NCBI GenBank assembly: GCA_039821605.1
Contig: JBCBNV010000003.1
Location: forward strand, 1 to 64,000
DNA length: 64,000 bases
Direction: 5' to 3'
DNA from: CALBPI01 sp039821605
GTDB lineage: Bacteria > Pseudomonadota > Gammaproteobacteria > Steroidobacterales > Woeseiaceae
The notes beneath the pieces are model-generated. The model was not told where the DNA came from. It did no database searches and was given only the letters and a program-made list of their open reading frames with translations. Both the position numbers and the translations under genes were made by a program. This document shows positions 48,986 through 57,802 of this stretch, one piece after another. Every line of letters starts with the position of its first letter. The first letter of the stretch is position 1.

Positions 48986-51043
48986 CTACGAATCGACCAA
49001 AGACGGGGGAATCATCGCGATGAACGCATCTTCATCAAGAACATCGATTTCGAGGTTTTGCGCTTTGGTGAGCTTCGAACCGGCCTTCTCTCCGGCGATC
49101 AGGAAGTCCGTTTTCTTGGAAACAGAGCCCGTGACTTTGCCACCCAGGCGCTTCACGATGGCGCCCGCCTGATCGCGAGTCATCTGTGACAGCGCCCCTG
49201 TGAGCACCACCGTTTTTCCCGAAAATGGGGAATCGGCAGTCTCCGTCGGATCAGGCGCCTCGATATCGGGCCAGGTGACGCCGGCATTGATGAGGTCCCG
49301 TACAGCAGCCTGCATCTCTTCATTGGCGAAGAAATCGGCCACCCTACCCGCCACCACAGGCCCCACGTCTTCGACCGCCTCGAGCGCTTCAGTGTCGGCC
49401 GCGGCGAGCGCATCGATGCTTCCAAAGTGCTCGGCGAGTTGCTCCGCCGTGCGCTCACCGACGTCGCGGATACCCAACGCGAACAGGAATCGGGGCAAGG
49501 TCGTCTGCTTGCTGGCCTCAATTGCCGCAACGACGTTGGCCGCCGATTTCTCGCCCATCCGCTCGAAACCCTGTAGTTCCTCCGCGGTCAGTTCGAAGAA
49601 CGCGGCCGGTCGCGTGACTCTTTCCTGCGCGAGCTGCTCGATAAGCTTCGCACCAAGCCCTTCAATATCCATGGCTTTTCGAGACGCGAAGTGCTTCAGC
49701 GCCTCGGAACGCTGGGCAAAGCAGATCATCGGACTGGCCGTGCACCGGGCAACGGCTTCTTCCTCGGGTTTCGAAACGGGCGTGCCGCATACCGGGCAGA
49801 CCTGGGGCAACTCGGGCGCGACGGTGCCGTCAGGCCGTCGTTCCAGCACAACCTGCACCACCTCAGGAATCACATCCCCGGCGCGACGCACGACCACCGT
49901 GTCGCCGGCACGAACGTCCTTGCGGCGCAGTTCGTCAATATTGTGCAGCGTTGCATTGCTGACCGTGACGCCGCCGACAAACACAGGTTCGAGCCGGGCA
50001 ACCGGTGTCAGCGCGCCGGTTCGACCCACCTGCCAGTCGATACCGGCAACCGTTGTGAGCTCTTCCTGCGCAGGGAACTTGCGGGCGATGGCCCACCGCG
50101 GTGCCCGCGAGACGCTACCCAGTTCAGTCTGGGCGCGGAACGCGTTGACCTTGAACACGCAGCCGTCGATGTCATAGTCGAGGCCATCACGCTTCTCCAC
50201 CATATCTGTGTAGAAAGCGAGACAGCCTTCGTTACCGACAACGCGGCGCGTTTCGGGATTCACAGCGAGCCCCCACTCGGCGAGCTGCTGCAACGTGTCG
50301 TACTGGTTGTCCGGAATCGACCCGCCTTCCACGACGCCTGTGCCATAACAAAACCAATCGAGCGGGCGACGCGCTGTCAGTTTTGGGTCAAGCTGGCGCA
50401 GACTGCCGGCGGCAGCGTTGCGTGGGTTCACAAACGTCTTCTCGCCCTGCGTCTCAGCGCGCCGATTAAAAGCCTCGAAACGCCCGCGCGGCATGTAGAC
50501 CTCGCCCCGCACCTCGAGCGTCGTCGGAATTCCGGAACCTTCCAGCCGCAGCGGCGCCGTGTGGATCGTCCGAACGTTGTGCGTGATGTCCTCGCCCGTG
50601 CTGCCGTCGCCGCGTGTCGCCGCACGAACCAGCAAGCCATCCGCGTAAAGCAATGACACAGCCGCGCCGTCCATCTTGGGCTCGGCGCAAAACTCGAGGT
50701 CGCCAATGCCGGCCTCGAGCTCCAGTCGGCTTGCAACACGGTCAAAGAAGCTGGCCATCTCGTCATCTGAGAACGCGTTGTCCAGGGACTGCATGGCCTG
50801 GCGGTGCGCCACCGTCGCGAAGCCTGATATTGGTGTGGCCCCTACCCGTTGTGTGGGCGAGTCTGGCGTGAGCAACTCGGGAAACTCGGCTTCGAGCTCT
50901 TGGAGCTCACGCAGTAATCGGTCGTACTCCGCATCGGGCACGACAGGCGCGTCATCCACGTAGTAAGCGCGATTGTGTTGTTCGATTTCAGCCGCGAGCG
51001 CGGCGGCCTTCTTGCGCGTCGCTGAATCGGGTTTGGCAGCCAT
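48986..51043 (-). CDS. ligA: NAD-dependent DNA ligase
   Basis: LigA, 685 residues, seals nicks in replication and repair. The adenylated lysine is K123 in E-P-K-M-D-G. The OB domain, a zinc finger (C-P-V-C and two later Cys), helix-hairpin-helix repeats (E-G-L-G-A-K-L-I-E-Q-L; F-A-L-G-I-R-D-V-G-E) and a C-terminal BRCT domain (about 605-680, G-K-T-V-V-L-T-G) are in family order. The ATG overlaps the zipA stop by 1 nt. smc-zipA-ligA is a common gammaproteobacterial operon, and ligA forms the boundary of the accessory block. Confidence 0.97.
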   Translation of the reverse strand: MAAKPDSATRKKAAALAAEIEQHNRAYYVDDAPVVPDAEYDRLLRELQELEAEFPELLTPDSPTQRVGATPISGFATVAHRQAMQSLDNAFSDDEMASFFDRVASRLELEAGIGDLEFCAEPKMDGAAVSLLYADGLLVRAATRGDGSTGEDITHNVRTIHTAPLRLEGSGIPTTLEVRGEVYMPRGRFEAFNRRAETQGEKTFVNPRNAAAGSLRQLDPKLTARRPLDWFCYGTGVVEGGSIPDNQYDTLQQLAEWGLAVNPETRRVVGNEGCLAFYTDMVEKRDGLDYDIDGCVFKVNAFRAQTELGSVSRAPRWAIARKFPAQEELTTVAGIDWQVGRTGALTPVARLEPVFVGGVTVSNATLHNIDELRRKDVRAGDTVVVRRAGDVIPEVVQVVLERRPDGTVAPELPQVCPVCGTPVSKPEEEAVARCTASPMICFAQRSEALKHFASRKAMDIEGLGAKLIEQLAQERVTRPAAFFELTAEELQGFERMGEKSAANVVAAIEASKQTTLPRFLFALGIRDVGERTAEQLAEHFGSIDALAAADTEALEAVEDVGPVVAGRVADFFANEEMQAAVRDLINAGVTWPDIEAPDPTETADSPFSGKTVVLTGALSQMTRDQAGAIVKRLGGKVTGSVSKKTDFLIAGEKAGSKLTKAQNLEIDVLDEDAFIAMIPPSLVDS

Positions 51044-51756
51044 TACAACTTCAGATGCTTGAGCTCGTACTGGATCAGGTCTTCGCGCATGAAGCGCTCG
51101 CGCTGAATACTCAGCGTACTGCCGTCGCCGTCGAGCAACTCGCCCTGCAGCGTGATCGCTACGGCGCGCGCCAACTCGACCATCTTGTCGAATGCGTCGA
51201 CGCCGCGGCCCGGCCCGGGTCGCAGCATGAAGAACGACAAGCCGGCAAAGCGTCGTTCCTTGAGATCGGCGAGATCAAAGGTGCCGGGCTCGGTCAGGTT
51301 GGCGACCGAAAACAGGGCCTCATCCTCGTCGTCTGATATCCGGTGGAAGATTCCGAACTTGCCGTGCTGCAGGCCTACGCCACGCAAGGTCAGCACAACC
51401 TCTTCGGCGGCGAAGTCGGCGCCGCTCTTGCCGGTGATTCGCAGTGAGATGACCTTCTGCGGAATATCTGCATTCTCGGCCTTATCGCCCCGGTCCGGCG
51501 CGGTATCGGATTGCGTGGCCACTGGCGCGTCCGCAGGGTCAGCCTGCCCGACCTCAGGCGTGGGTATACCGAGCGGCAGTTCCTTCGCAGCCACAACGGG
51601 CGCGACGGGTTCCGCCGTGTCATCGAACGCGGGCTCGACGCGATCCGCCACGTCCGTGTTGTGAATGTCGGCGGCATGTTTGCGACGCGCGTTCCAGTAG
51701 ACACCGGCGACGATGACCGCGCCGATGACCAACAATGCGATACGCAGGCCGTCCAT
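51043..51756 (-). CDS. zipA: Cell division protein ZipA
   Basis: ZipA anchors FtsZ to the inner membrane. From M-D-G-L-R-I-A-L (51756) it is 237 residues: one N-terminal membrane helix (4-20), a Pro/Ala/Asp-rich linker (25-100), and the C-terminal FtsZ-binding domain (about 105-235, with K-F-G-I-F-H-R and F-M-L-R-P-G-P-G-R-G-V-D-A-F). It is shorter than E. coli ZipA because of the linker. It lies 10 bp after smc and overlaps ligA by 1 nt. An upstream start inside smc was rejected. Confidence 0.94.
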   Translation of the reverse strand: MDGLRIALLVIGAVIVAGVYWNARRKHAADIHNTDVADRVEPAFDDTAEPVAPVVAAKELPLGIPTPEVGQADPADAPVATQSDTAPDRGDKAENADIPQKVISLRITGKSGADFAAEEVVLTLRGVGLQHGKFGIFHRISDDEDEALFSVANLTEPGTFDLADLKERRFAGLSFFMLRPGPGRGVDAFDKMVELARAVAITLQGELLDGDGSTLSIQRERFMREDLIQYELKHLKL

Positions 51757-51766
51757 GCGGTAACCG

Positions 51767-54700
51767 TCAGGCGGCGGCCATCCGTACCGCCTCATCGATA
51801 TCGACGGCGACAAGCCGCGATACGCCTGGCTCGTTCATGGTGACACCCATTAGCTGCTCGGCCATCTCCATCGTGCCCTTGTTGTGGCTGATGAAGACGA
51901 ACTGCACCGTCCGCGACATGTCGCGAACAATCTCACAGAAGCGGCCGACGTTGGCATCGTCGAGCGGTGCATCAACCTCGTCGAGCATGCAGAACGGCGC
52001 TGGGTTGAGCTTGAAGATTGCGAACACGAGCGCGACAGCCGTGAGCGCCTTCTCACCACCGGACAACAGGTGAATGGTGCTGTTGCGCTTGCCCGGTGGC
52101 CGCGCCATGACCGTGACGCCCGCGGCCAGCAGGTCGTCGCCCGTAAGATCGAGATAGGCCTTCCCGCCCCCGAAGAGTTTCGGGAAGAGCTTCTGGAAGC
52201 CTTCGTTGACCTGGTCATAGGTTTCCTTGAACCGGTTCCGGGTCTCACGATCGATCTTGCGGATGGCGTTTTCCAGCGTCGTCAACGCGGCGTTGAGATC
52301 GTTGAGCTGTGCGTCGAGGTATTCCTTGCGCTCTGACTGCTCCTTGAACTCCTCGATCGCGGCCAGGTTGATCGGGCCCAGTCGCTCAATCTTACGCTGT
52401 ACCTGCTCGAGCGATGTGCTCCAGGCGTCGATCGCGGCCTCTTCGGGCATCTCCTGCTTCAGCGTCTCAAGCTCAAAGCCGGTGCGACCAAACTGCTCCA
52501 TAAGTCCTTCGCGTCGGACCTTGGTTTCCTGCCCCGCCATGCGCGCGTCGCTCAGTGCCTCGCGCGCCTCGGCAACCTCGGCCTCGCGGTCGATGCGCTG
52601 CTGGTCACACTGGCGCAGCTGCGTTTCGGTGTTCTCCACATGAGAACGTGCATCGGACAGCGCAGCTTCTGCCGTAACGCGCGCGGCGAGTTGCGACTCG
52701 AGGGACTCACGCATGCCTGCAACGGGTGCTTCGGCCTTGTTGATTTCCTCTCGCAGTGCCTCTCGGCGTCGCTCGTACTGCTCGCGCTGCTGCTGCATAC
52801 GCGCCAGACCCTGTTCCGCCGATTCTCGCGAGGACCGGCGTGACTCGTAACGAATTGCCTTGTCGCGCGCCGCCTGCCGGTCTTCCTCAGCCTGGCTTCG
52901 GGCACGGGCCAAAGCGGCACGCAACGTCTCGCGCTGTGACTCGAGCGTCTCTCGGTCCGCCGCCACATTGGCGATCGTGGCCTGATTCTCTTCAAGCAGT
53001 CGTCGACTGTCAGCGATGAGTTGCTCGGCGCCCTCGGCCTCGCTGCGCGTCTCGCGTAGTGCGTCGACACTCGCCTTGAGTCGTTGCTCACCTTCACTCA
53101 GGCGAATGGCCGCGCTTTCGACGGCCGCTGCGGCTGTCGCGGCATCGCGGTTGGCTTGCGCGGCCGCAGTGCGCCGGCTGCCACGTTGGGTCTCGAGATC
53201 GGCACCTTCGGCACGTGCGGCATCCAGTGCCGTCTCCGTGTCGTTGACGGCCGCCTTCTGACCGCGGATATCCTGCTGCAGCGTCCGGAGCTCCTGCTCA
53301 CGACCCAAAACGCCCGCACGTGTGCTGTCGCCGCGACTGACGCGAACCCAGTCGCGACCGATCCAGACGCCGTCGCGCGTGATGACGGACTCGTCGGGCG
53401 CGAGGCGTTCGCGCAGCGCGAGTGCTTCGCCAAGGTCATTGGCAGCCACGACGCGCTCAAGCAGCTGGCCAGCGGCGGCCGGTGCCTGTTCGACGTGGTT
53501 GAGCAGACGATTCTGGCCCGCGGCGCTGCCGGCACCCGCGCGCGACATGATTGACAGGCTGCCGTCACCGATATCGGCGATGGCGCGCGCGGCGCGCTCC
53601 AGGTCGTCGACAACGACGGCCTGCAACTCGTCGCCGAGGACGGTTTCAACGGCACGTTCCCAGCCATCGGCAACCCGCAAGCGTTGTGCGAGCTTTGGTG
53701 CGTCCTTAAGACCCTGACGCCCAATCCACTCGTTGACCTCACCGCTGCCGTCGTCGAGCGCGGCCTTCTGCAGCGCTTCAAGAGACGCCTGTCGGCCCAG
53801 CATCTGTTGCAACGCGGCGCGAGCCGTATCGCGTTCATCACCCAGAGTGTTGACCCGTTCACGCGTGCGTAACAGCCCCGCGTCGACCTCGGCCAATGCC
53901 TGTTCCGCCTTGTCGGCGCCTGCGGCGGCCGTCAGCGATGCGCTGCGCGCTGTCTCATGGGCTGTTTTGAGGTCTTCCAGCGGCACGGCATCGTGCTGCG
54001 CCTGCAGCGTCTGCTGTCGCTGAGCGAGCCGTCCCAGGCGTTCCTGCAGTTGTTCAATTCGTGTGTTCTCAACCTGAACGAGGCGCTCTGCCTCGCCCGC
54101 TTTGCGGTTGAAGACTTCCCAGCGTTCCTGCCAGTCGGCCATCGCGGACTCGGCCTGTTGCAGCGATGCGCTGGAGGCCTGCTCACGACGTCGCGCCGCT
54201 TCGAGATCCGGTGCCAGCTCATCGAGCGTGAGCTGGAGCTGCTCAAGCACAGACACGTCCTTGTCGATGTGCTCGACAATGTCGGCCAGGCCCGACTCTG
54301 CTCGGCCCAGGTCCTCGCGCTGGCGCTCCTGCAGTTCCCGGTTGTGCTCGATGCTCTGCTCAAGACGAGCGATCTCGGCGCCGATGCGATAGTAGTTGCT
54401 CTGCACCGCGTTGAACGCGTCCGTGGTCTCGGTCAGGCGTTCGCGCGCGTCTTCGATACTGGCCTCGACCTTGCGCTGCTCGGCGATGCTGGCCTGCAGC
54501 GTGTTCTCGCGCTCGGCAAGCTGGCGCTGGTTTTGTTCGTCGGCCGAATCCAGGTCAGCGAGGCGCAGGACCAGCAGCTCGGCACCCAGGCGGCGTTCCG
54601 TCGCCTTGTGCTTCTTGTAGCGCTCGGCGGCTTTGGCCTGGCGATCAAGGCGCCGCAGTTGCGCCTCGACTTCTTCGAGCAGGTCCGTCAGACGTTCGAG

Positions 54701-55270
54701 GTTTTCGCGCGTGTGCCGAATCCGGTTTTCGGTTTCGCGGCGGCGTTCCTTGTACTTGGAGATGCCGGCCGCCTCCTCGATGAACACGCGCATGTCCTCG
54801 GGGCGCGCCTCGATGAGCCGCGAGATCATGCCCTGCTCGATGATCGAGTAGCTGCGCGGGCCCAGGCCTGTCCCCAGGAAGATCTGCGTAATGTCCTTGC
54901 GGCGGCACTTGGCGCCGTTCAGGTAATACGTGGAGATCGCGTCGCGCGAGACCACGCGCTTGATGGAAATCTCGTTGTAGCCTGCATACTGGCCACCGAC
55001 AGTGCCGTCGGTGTTGTCGAACAGCAGCTCGATGGATGCCGTGCCGACGGGCTTGCGCGCGCTGGAGCCATTGAAAATGACGTCCGTTATGTGGTCGCCG
55101 CGCAGACGGCTGGCCGAGCTTTCGCCCATGACCCAGCGCACGGCATCGATGACATTCGACTTACCACAGCCGTTGGGGCCAACGACACCGACCAGGTTGC
55201 CCCGGAATTCAATGGTGGTGGGGTCTACAAAGGACTTGAAGCCGGCAAGCTTGATTTTGCTCAAACGCAT
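51767..55270 (-). CDS. smc: Chromosome segregation protein SMC
   Basis: SMC, 1167 residues from M-R-L-S-K-I-K-L-A-G-F-K-S-F (55270), is the ATPase of the SMC-ScpAB condensin. Walker A G-P-N-G-C-G-K-S-N is at 31-39. Two long coiled coils flank a hinge near 510-650. The C-terminal signature L-L-S-G-G-E-K-A and Walker B M-L-D-E-V-D-A-P-L-D complete the head. The frame stays open upstream to 55834, but those extra residues are antisense to queF and are not real. ScpA and ScpB are encoded at 38.1-39.7 kb. Confidence 0.97.
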   Translation of the reverse strand: MRLSKIKLAGFKSFVDPTTIEFRGNLVGVVGPNGCGKSNVIDAVRWVMGESSASRLRGDHITDVIFNGSSARKPVGTASIELLFDNTDGTVGGQYAGYNEISIKRVVSRDAISTYYLNGAKCRRKDITQIFLGTGLGPRSYSIIEQGMISRLIEARPEDMRVFIEEAAGISKYKERRRETENRIRHTRENLERLTDLLEEVEAQLRRLDRQAKAAERYKKHKATERRLGAELLVLRLADLDSADEQNQRQLAERENTLQASIAEQRKVEASIEDARERLTETTDAFNAVQSNYYRIGAEIARLEQSIEHNRELQERQREDLGRAESGLADIVEHIDKDVSVLEQLQLTLDELAPDLEAARRREQASSASLQQAESAMADWQERWEVFNRKAGEAERLVQVENTRIEQLQERLGRLAQRQQTLQAQHDAVPLEDLKTAHETARSASLTAAAGADKAEQALAEVDAGLLRTRERVNTLGDERDTARAALQQMLGRQASLEALQKAALDDGSGEVNEWIGRQGLKDAPKLAQRLRVADGWERAVETVLGDELQAVVVDDLERAARAIADIGDGSLSIMSRAGAGSAAGQNRLLNHVEQAPAAAGQLLERVVAANDLGEALALRERLAPDESVITRDGVWIGRDWVRVSRGDSTRAGVLGREQELRTLQQDIRGQKAAVNDTETALDAARAEGADLETQRGSRRTAAAQANRDAATAAAAVESAAIRLSEGEQRLKASVDALRETRSEAEGAEQLIADSRRLLEENQATIANVAADRETLESQRETLRAALARARSQAEEDRQAARDKAIRYESRRSSRESAEQGLARMQQQREQYERRREALREEINKAEAPVAGMRESLESQLAARVTAEAALSDARSHVENTETQLRQCDQQRIDREAEVAEAREALSDARMAGQETKVRREGLMEQFGRTGFELETLKQEMPEEAAIDAWSTSLEQVQRKIERLGPINLAAIEEFKEQSERKEYLDAQLNDLNAALTTLENAIRKIDRETRNRFKETYDQVNEGFQKLFPKLFGGGKAYLDLTGDDLLAAGVTVMARPPGKRNSTIHLLSGGEKALTAVALVFAIFKLNPAPFCMLDEVDAPLDDANVGRFCEIVRDMSRTVQFVFISHNKGTMEMAEQLMGVTMNEPGVSRLVAVDIDEAVRMAAA

Positions 55271-55354
55271 GTTGTGACTGGGCTCGGTCTGTCTGTCGTG
55301 GCGCTTCGGAAGCCGGCTAGTGTAAGCTAATTCGTTTCCCAAAACAGGCTTGAC

Positions 55355-55379
55355 GCCGCGCCGGTTTCCGGCACGCGGC
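55355..55379 (+). promoter_or_regulatory. GC-rich hairpin upstream of queF
   Basis: GCCGC and GCCGG pair with CCGGC and CGCGGC around a TTT loop with a one-base bulge, 11 nt before the queF ATG. It overlaps the place where a leader structure could limit translation. It lacks the A-rich tail expected of a preQ1-I aptamer. Confidence 0.45.
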
Positions 55380-55390
55380 GCCCAGGATTC

Positions 55391-55831
55391 ATGAGCGAAA
55401 TCATCGAAAAAACACCCCGCCCCGGGCCCTCCCGGGAGCTTGAGACCTTTCCCAACCCGCACCCCGGCCGCGATGTCGTCATCCGGATCCACACACCCGA
55501 GTTCACGTGCCTGTGCCCCAAGACCGACCAGCCCGACTTCGCGACGATCTACATCGACTACATCCCCGAGGAACGCTGCGTCGAACTCAAGTCGCTCAAG
55601 CTCTATTTCTGGAGCTATCGCGAGGAAGGCGCCTTTCACGAAAAAGTGACAGGCCAGATCCTTGACGACCTCGTGGCTGCGCTCAAGCCCCGCTACATGC
55701 GTGTTTGCAGCGATTTCAACGTGCGCGGGGGTGTGTATACGAACGTCGTTCTCGAGCATCGCGCGGACGGCTGGGAGCCGGCACCGGCCGTTGCGATCCC
55801 AGGCACGCCCGCCGGGGTAACAGGCTACTGA
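55391..55831 (+). CDS. queF: NADPH-dependent 7-cyano-7-deazaguanine reductase
   Basis: QueF reduces preQ0 to preQ1 in queuosine synthesis. The 146-residue length is the unimodular form. The catalytic cysteine lies in F-T-C-L-C-P-K-T-D-Q-P-D-F-A, the QueF motif E-L-K-S-L-K-L-Y binds NADPH, and F-H-E-K-V-T carries the conserved acid/His pair. An AGGA site sits just before the ATG. It is divergent from smc. The other queuosine genes are not in this window. Confidence 0.96.
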   Translation: MSEIIEKTPRPGPSRELETFPNPHPGRDVVIRIHTPEFTCLCPKTDQPDFATIYIDYIPEERCVELKSLKLYFWSYREEGAFHEKVTGQILDDLVAALKPRYMRVCSDFNVRGGVYTNVVLEHRADGWEPAPAVAIPGTPAGVTGY

Positions 55832-55873
55832 CAACGCCGTGTGCCCTTTGCTTCACAGCGCCAGCTTTGTCGG

Positions 55874-55918
55874 TATAATCGGCGCGCTTCAACGTATTCT
55901 CGCCGCGGAGAAACAGGA
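55874..55918 (+). promoter_or_regulatory. Predicted promoter and ribosome site of dksA
   Basis: A perfect TATAAT at 55874-55879 is followed by a GC-rich discriminator (CGGCGCGC). The best -35 at 17-18 bp is poor (CTTCAC or GCTTCA). Initiation near 55886 gives a leader of about 32 nt containing GGAG before the ATG at 55918. Confidence 0.55.
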
Positions 55919-56868
55919 TGGCTGCCAAGAAAAAGGCTGCAAGATCAAAGGCTAAGAAGAAAGTGACCTCCAAGAAGAAGGTCGCCGCCAAGAAGGTGAC
56001 GAAGAAGACTCCGGCCCGCAAGAAGGCGCCGGCCAAGAAGGCTACGCGCAAGACCGCTGCCAAGAAGACGGCGACCAAGAAGAAGACCGCCACCAAGAAG
56101 ACCGCGCGCAAGACATCCACCAAGAAAACAACGGCCAAGAAAAAAGTGACAAAAAAGACGACCAAGAAGGTCGCCAAGAAGGCGCCAGCCAAGAAAGCCG
56201 CGAGCAAGAAGAAAGCCCCGAGCAAGAAAAAAGTGGCCAAAAAGAAGGCGGCACCGGCCAAGAAGGCCGGCGCCAAGAAAACGGCCAAGAAAACAGCCAA
56301 GAAGAAACCCGTAGCAAAGAAGAAGCCTGTCGCCAAGAAAGCCCCTGCCAAGAAGGCCCCGGCAAAGAAAGCCGCAGCACCTCGCAAGAAGAAGGTCGCC
56401 CGCGCCGAGCGCCGCAGCCGCGCAGACGTCATGAGCGGTCCGATTCATGGCGTTCAGCCGTACCAGCCCAAGCGCGGCGAGGAATACATGAGCGACGAGC
56501 AGCTCGAGCACTTCCGCAGCATCCTGCAGGCCTGGAAGCGCGAGCTCATGGAAGAAGTCGATCGCACCGTGCACCACATGCAGGACGAGGCCGCCAACTT
56601 CCCGGACCCCAACGACCGTGCCACGCAGGAGTCCGAATTCGGGCTGGAGCTGCGGACGCGCGACCGTGAGCGCAAGCTGCTTCGCAAGATCAGTTCAGCG
56701 CTGACGCGTATCGACGAAGGCACCTATGGGTACTGCGACGAAACGGGTGAGGAAATCGGCCTGAAGCGGCTCGAAGCCCGCCCCGTAGCCACCCTGTGCC
56801 TCGAGGCCCAGGAACGCCGCGAGCTCGCCGAGCGCCAGTTCCGCGACCGGGACGATCGCTACCGCTGA
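55918..56868 (+). CDS. dksA: DksA-type RNA polymerase-binding protein with Lys/Ala-rich histone-like N-terminal tail
   Basis: A 316-residue protein in two parts. Residues 1-165 are almost only Lys, Ala, Thr and Pro in K-K-A/T-A-K patterns, as in histone H1 tails. Residues 191-316 are DksA: the coiled-coil tip N-F-P-D-P-N-D-R-A keeps the two Asp (230, 233) needed with ppGpp at RNA polymerase. The zinc finger is degenerate: Y-G-Y-C-D-E-T-G and T-L-C-L-E-A-Q keep only C273 and C294 of four. An internal ATG at 56488 with GAGGA upstream would yield a normal-sized DksA. Xanthomonas-type DksA proteins have comparable tails. gluQ overlaps its 3' end. Confidence 0.93.
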   Translation: MAAKKKAARSKAKKKVTSKKKVAAKKVTKKTPARKKAPAKKATRKTAAKKTATKKKTATKKTARKTSTKKTTAKKKVTKKTTKKVAKKAPAKKAASKKKAPSKKKVAKKKAAPAKKAGAKKTAKKTAKKKPVAKKKPVAKKAPAKKAPAKKAAAPRKKKVARAERRSRADVMSGPIHGVQPYQPKRGEEYMSDEQLEHFRSILQAWKRELMEEVDRTVHHMQDEAANFPDPNDRATQESEFGLELRTRDRERKLLRKISSALTRIDEGTYGYCDETGEEIGLKRLEARPVATLCLEAQERRELAERQFRDRDDRYR

Positions 56869-57739
56869 TCGCTACACGGGGCGCTTCGCGCCCTCGCCTA
56901 CGGGGCGCCTGCACCTCGGGTCACTCGTCGGTGCGCTTGTCAGCTACCTCGATGCGCACCACCACCGCGGCCGCTGGTTGCTGCGTGTTGAGGACATCGA
57001 CCCACCACGTGAAGTCCCAGGCGCGGCAGCCGATATCGTTGCCGCGCTCGCCACGCACGGCTTGGATCACGACGGCGAATGTCGCTACCAGAGCACGAGC
57101 CTGGCGCTGCACGAGGCGGCAATTGACACGCTCATTGAGCAAGGCGACGCCTACTATTGCCAGTGCAGTCGACGGCAACTGCGTGCCGCCGGTCACGCCC
57201 ACCGCTACCCGGGAATCTGCCGCGACCGCGGCCTGACTGACGGTGCCGTGCGGGTGCGTGTGCCCGTCGAACCCATCGTTGTCCGGGACCGCTGGCAGCC
57301 CGAAACGCGGTTCGACCTCGACGCGGATCCCGGTGACTTCATCATCCGTCGCGGCGACGGTCTGATCGCCTACCAGCTCGCCGTCGTCGTCGACGATGCC
57401 GATCAGGGCGTGACGGACGTGGTTCGAGGTATCGATCTCTTCGACTCCACGCCGCGCCAGATCTGGCTGCAGCGATTGCTGGGACTTTCGCAACCGCACT
57501 ACGCGCATTTTCCCGTTCTGCTCGGCAGTGACGGTCGCAAGCTCAGCAAGCAAACCGGTGCACCAGAATTGCGCGCAGACACTCCTCTCGAGAATTTAAC
57601 GCGCGCATTACAGGCAATGGGCATGCCGGTTCCCGGGACAAAGCGCAGCGATTCGCCCGACGCCCTCGTCGCCTGGGCGGTTGAGCACTATGAGCCCGAT
57701 GCCCTGCGGGGCCGCCAGAGTTTCGCAAACAAAGCCTAG
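56855..57739 (+). CDS. gluQ: Glutamyl-Q tRNA(Asp) synthetase lacking a conventional start codon
   Basis: GluQ attaches glutamate to queuosine in tRNA-Asp. The frame contains G-R-F-A-P-S-P-T-G (9-17 by my numbering), H-L-G-S (20-23), V-E-D-I-D-P-P-R, a zinc site (C-Q-C and Y-P-G-I-C) and K-L-S-K (229-232). Between an in-frame TAG at 56786 and the A-P-S-P-T-G motif there is no ATG, GTG, TTG or CTG. ATC at 56855 gives the expected N-terminus (A-T-A-D-R-Y-T-G-R-F, 294 aa) but is a rare start; the TTG at 56978 would remove the active-site motif. Coupling to dksA, whose stop is at 56866-56868, or frameshifting are possible. A sequencing error is an alternative. Confidence 0.85.
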   Translation: MATADRYTGRFAPSPTGRLHLGSLVGALVSYLDAHHHRGRWLLRVEDIDPPREVPGAAADIVAALATHGLDHDGECRYQSTSLALHEAAIDTLIEQGDAYYCQCSRRQLRAAGHAHRYPGICRDRGLTDGAVRVRVPVEPIVVRDRWQPETRFDLDADPGDFIIRRGDGLIAYQLAVVVDDADQGVTDVVRGIDLFDSTPRQIWLQRLLGLSQPHYAHFPVLLGSDGRKLSKQTGAPELRADTPLENLTRALQAMGMPVPGTKRSDSPDALVAWAVEHYEPDALRGRQSFANKA

Positions 57740-57802
57740 ACGACACGCGGATCGGGCCCGGAATGGTTTAGAATATGGCCAACCCGGCAGCTGGCGAGAG
57801 CC

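Noticed and set aside
55355..55390. preQ1 riboswitch upstream of queF
   Set aside because: The hairpin has a TTT loop and no A-rich tail to form the H-type pseudoknot.
55271..55834. Upstream extension of smc by 188 codons
   Set aside because: It is the complement of queF and lacks any SMC similarity; the canonical M-R-L-S-K-I start is at 55270.
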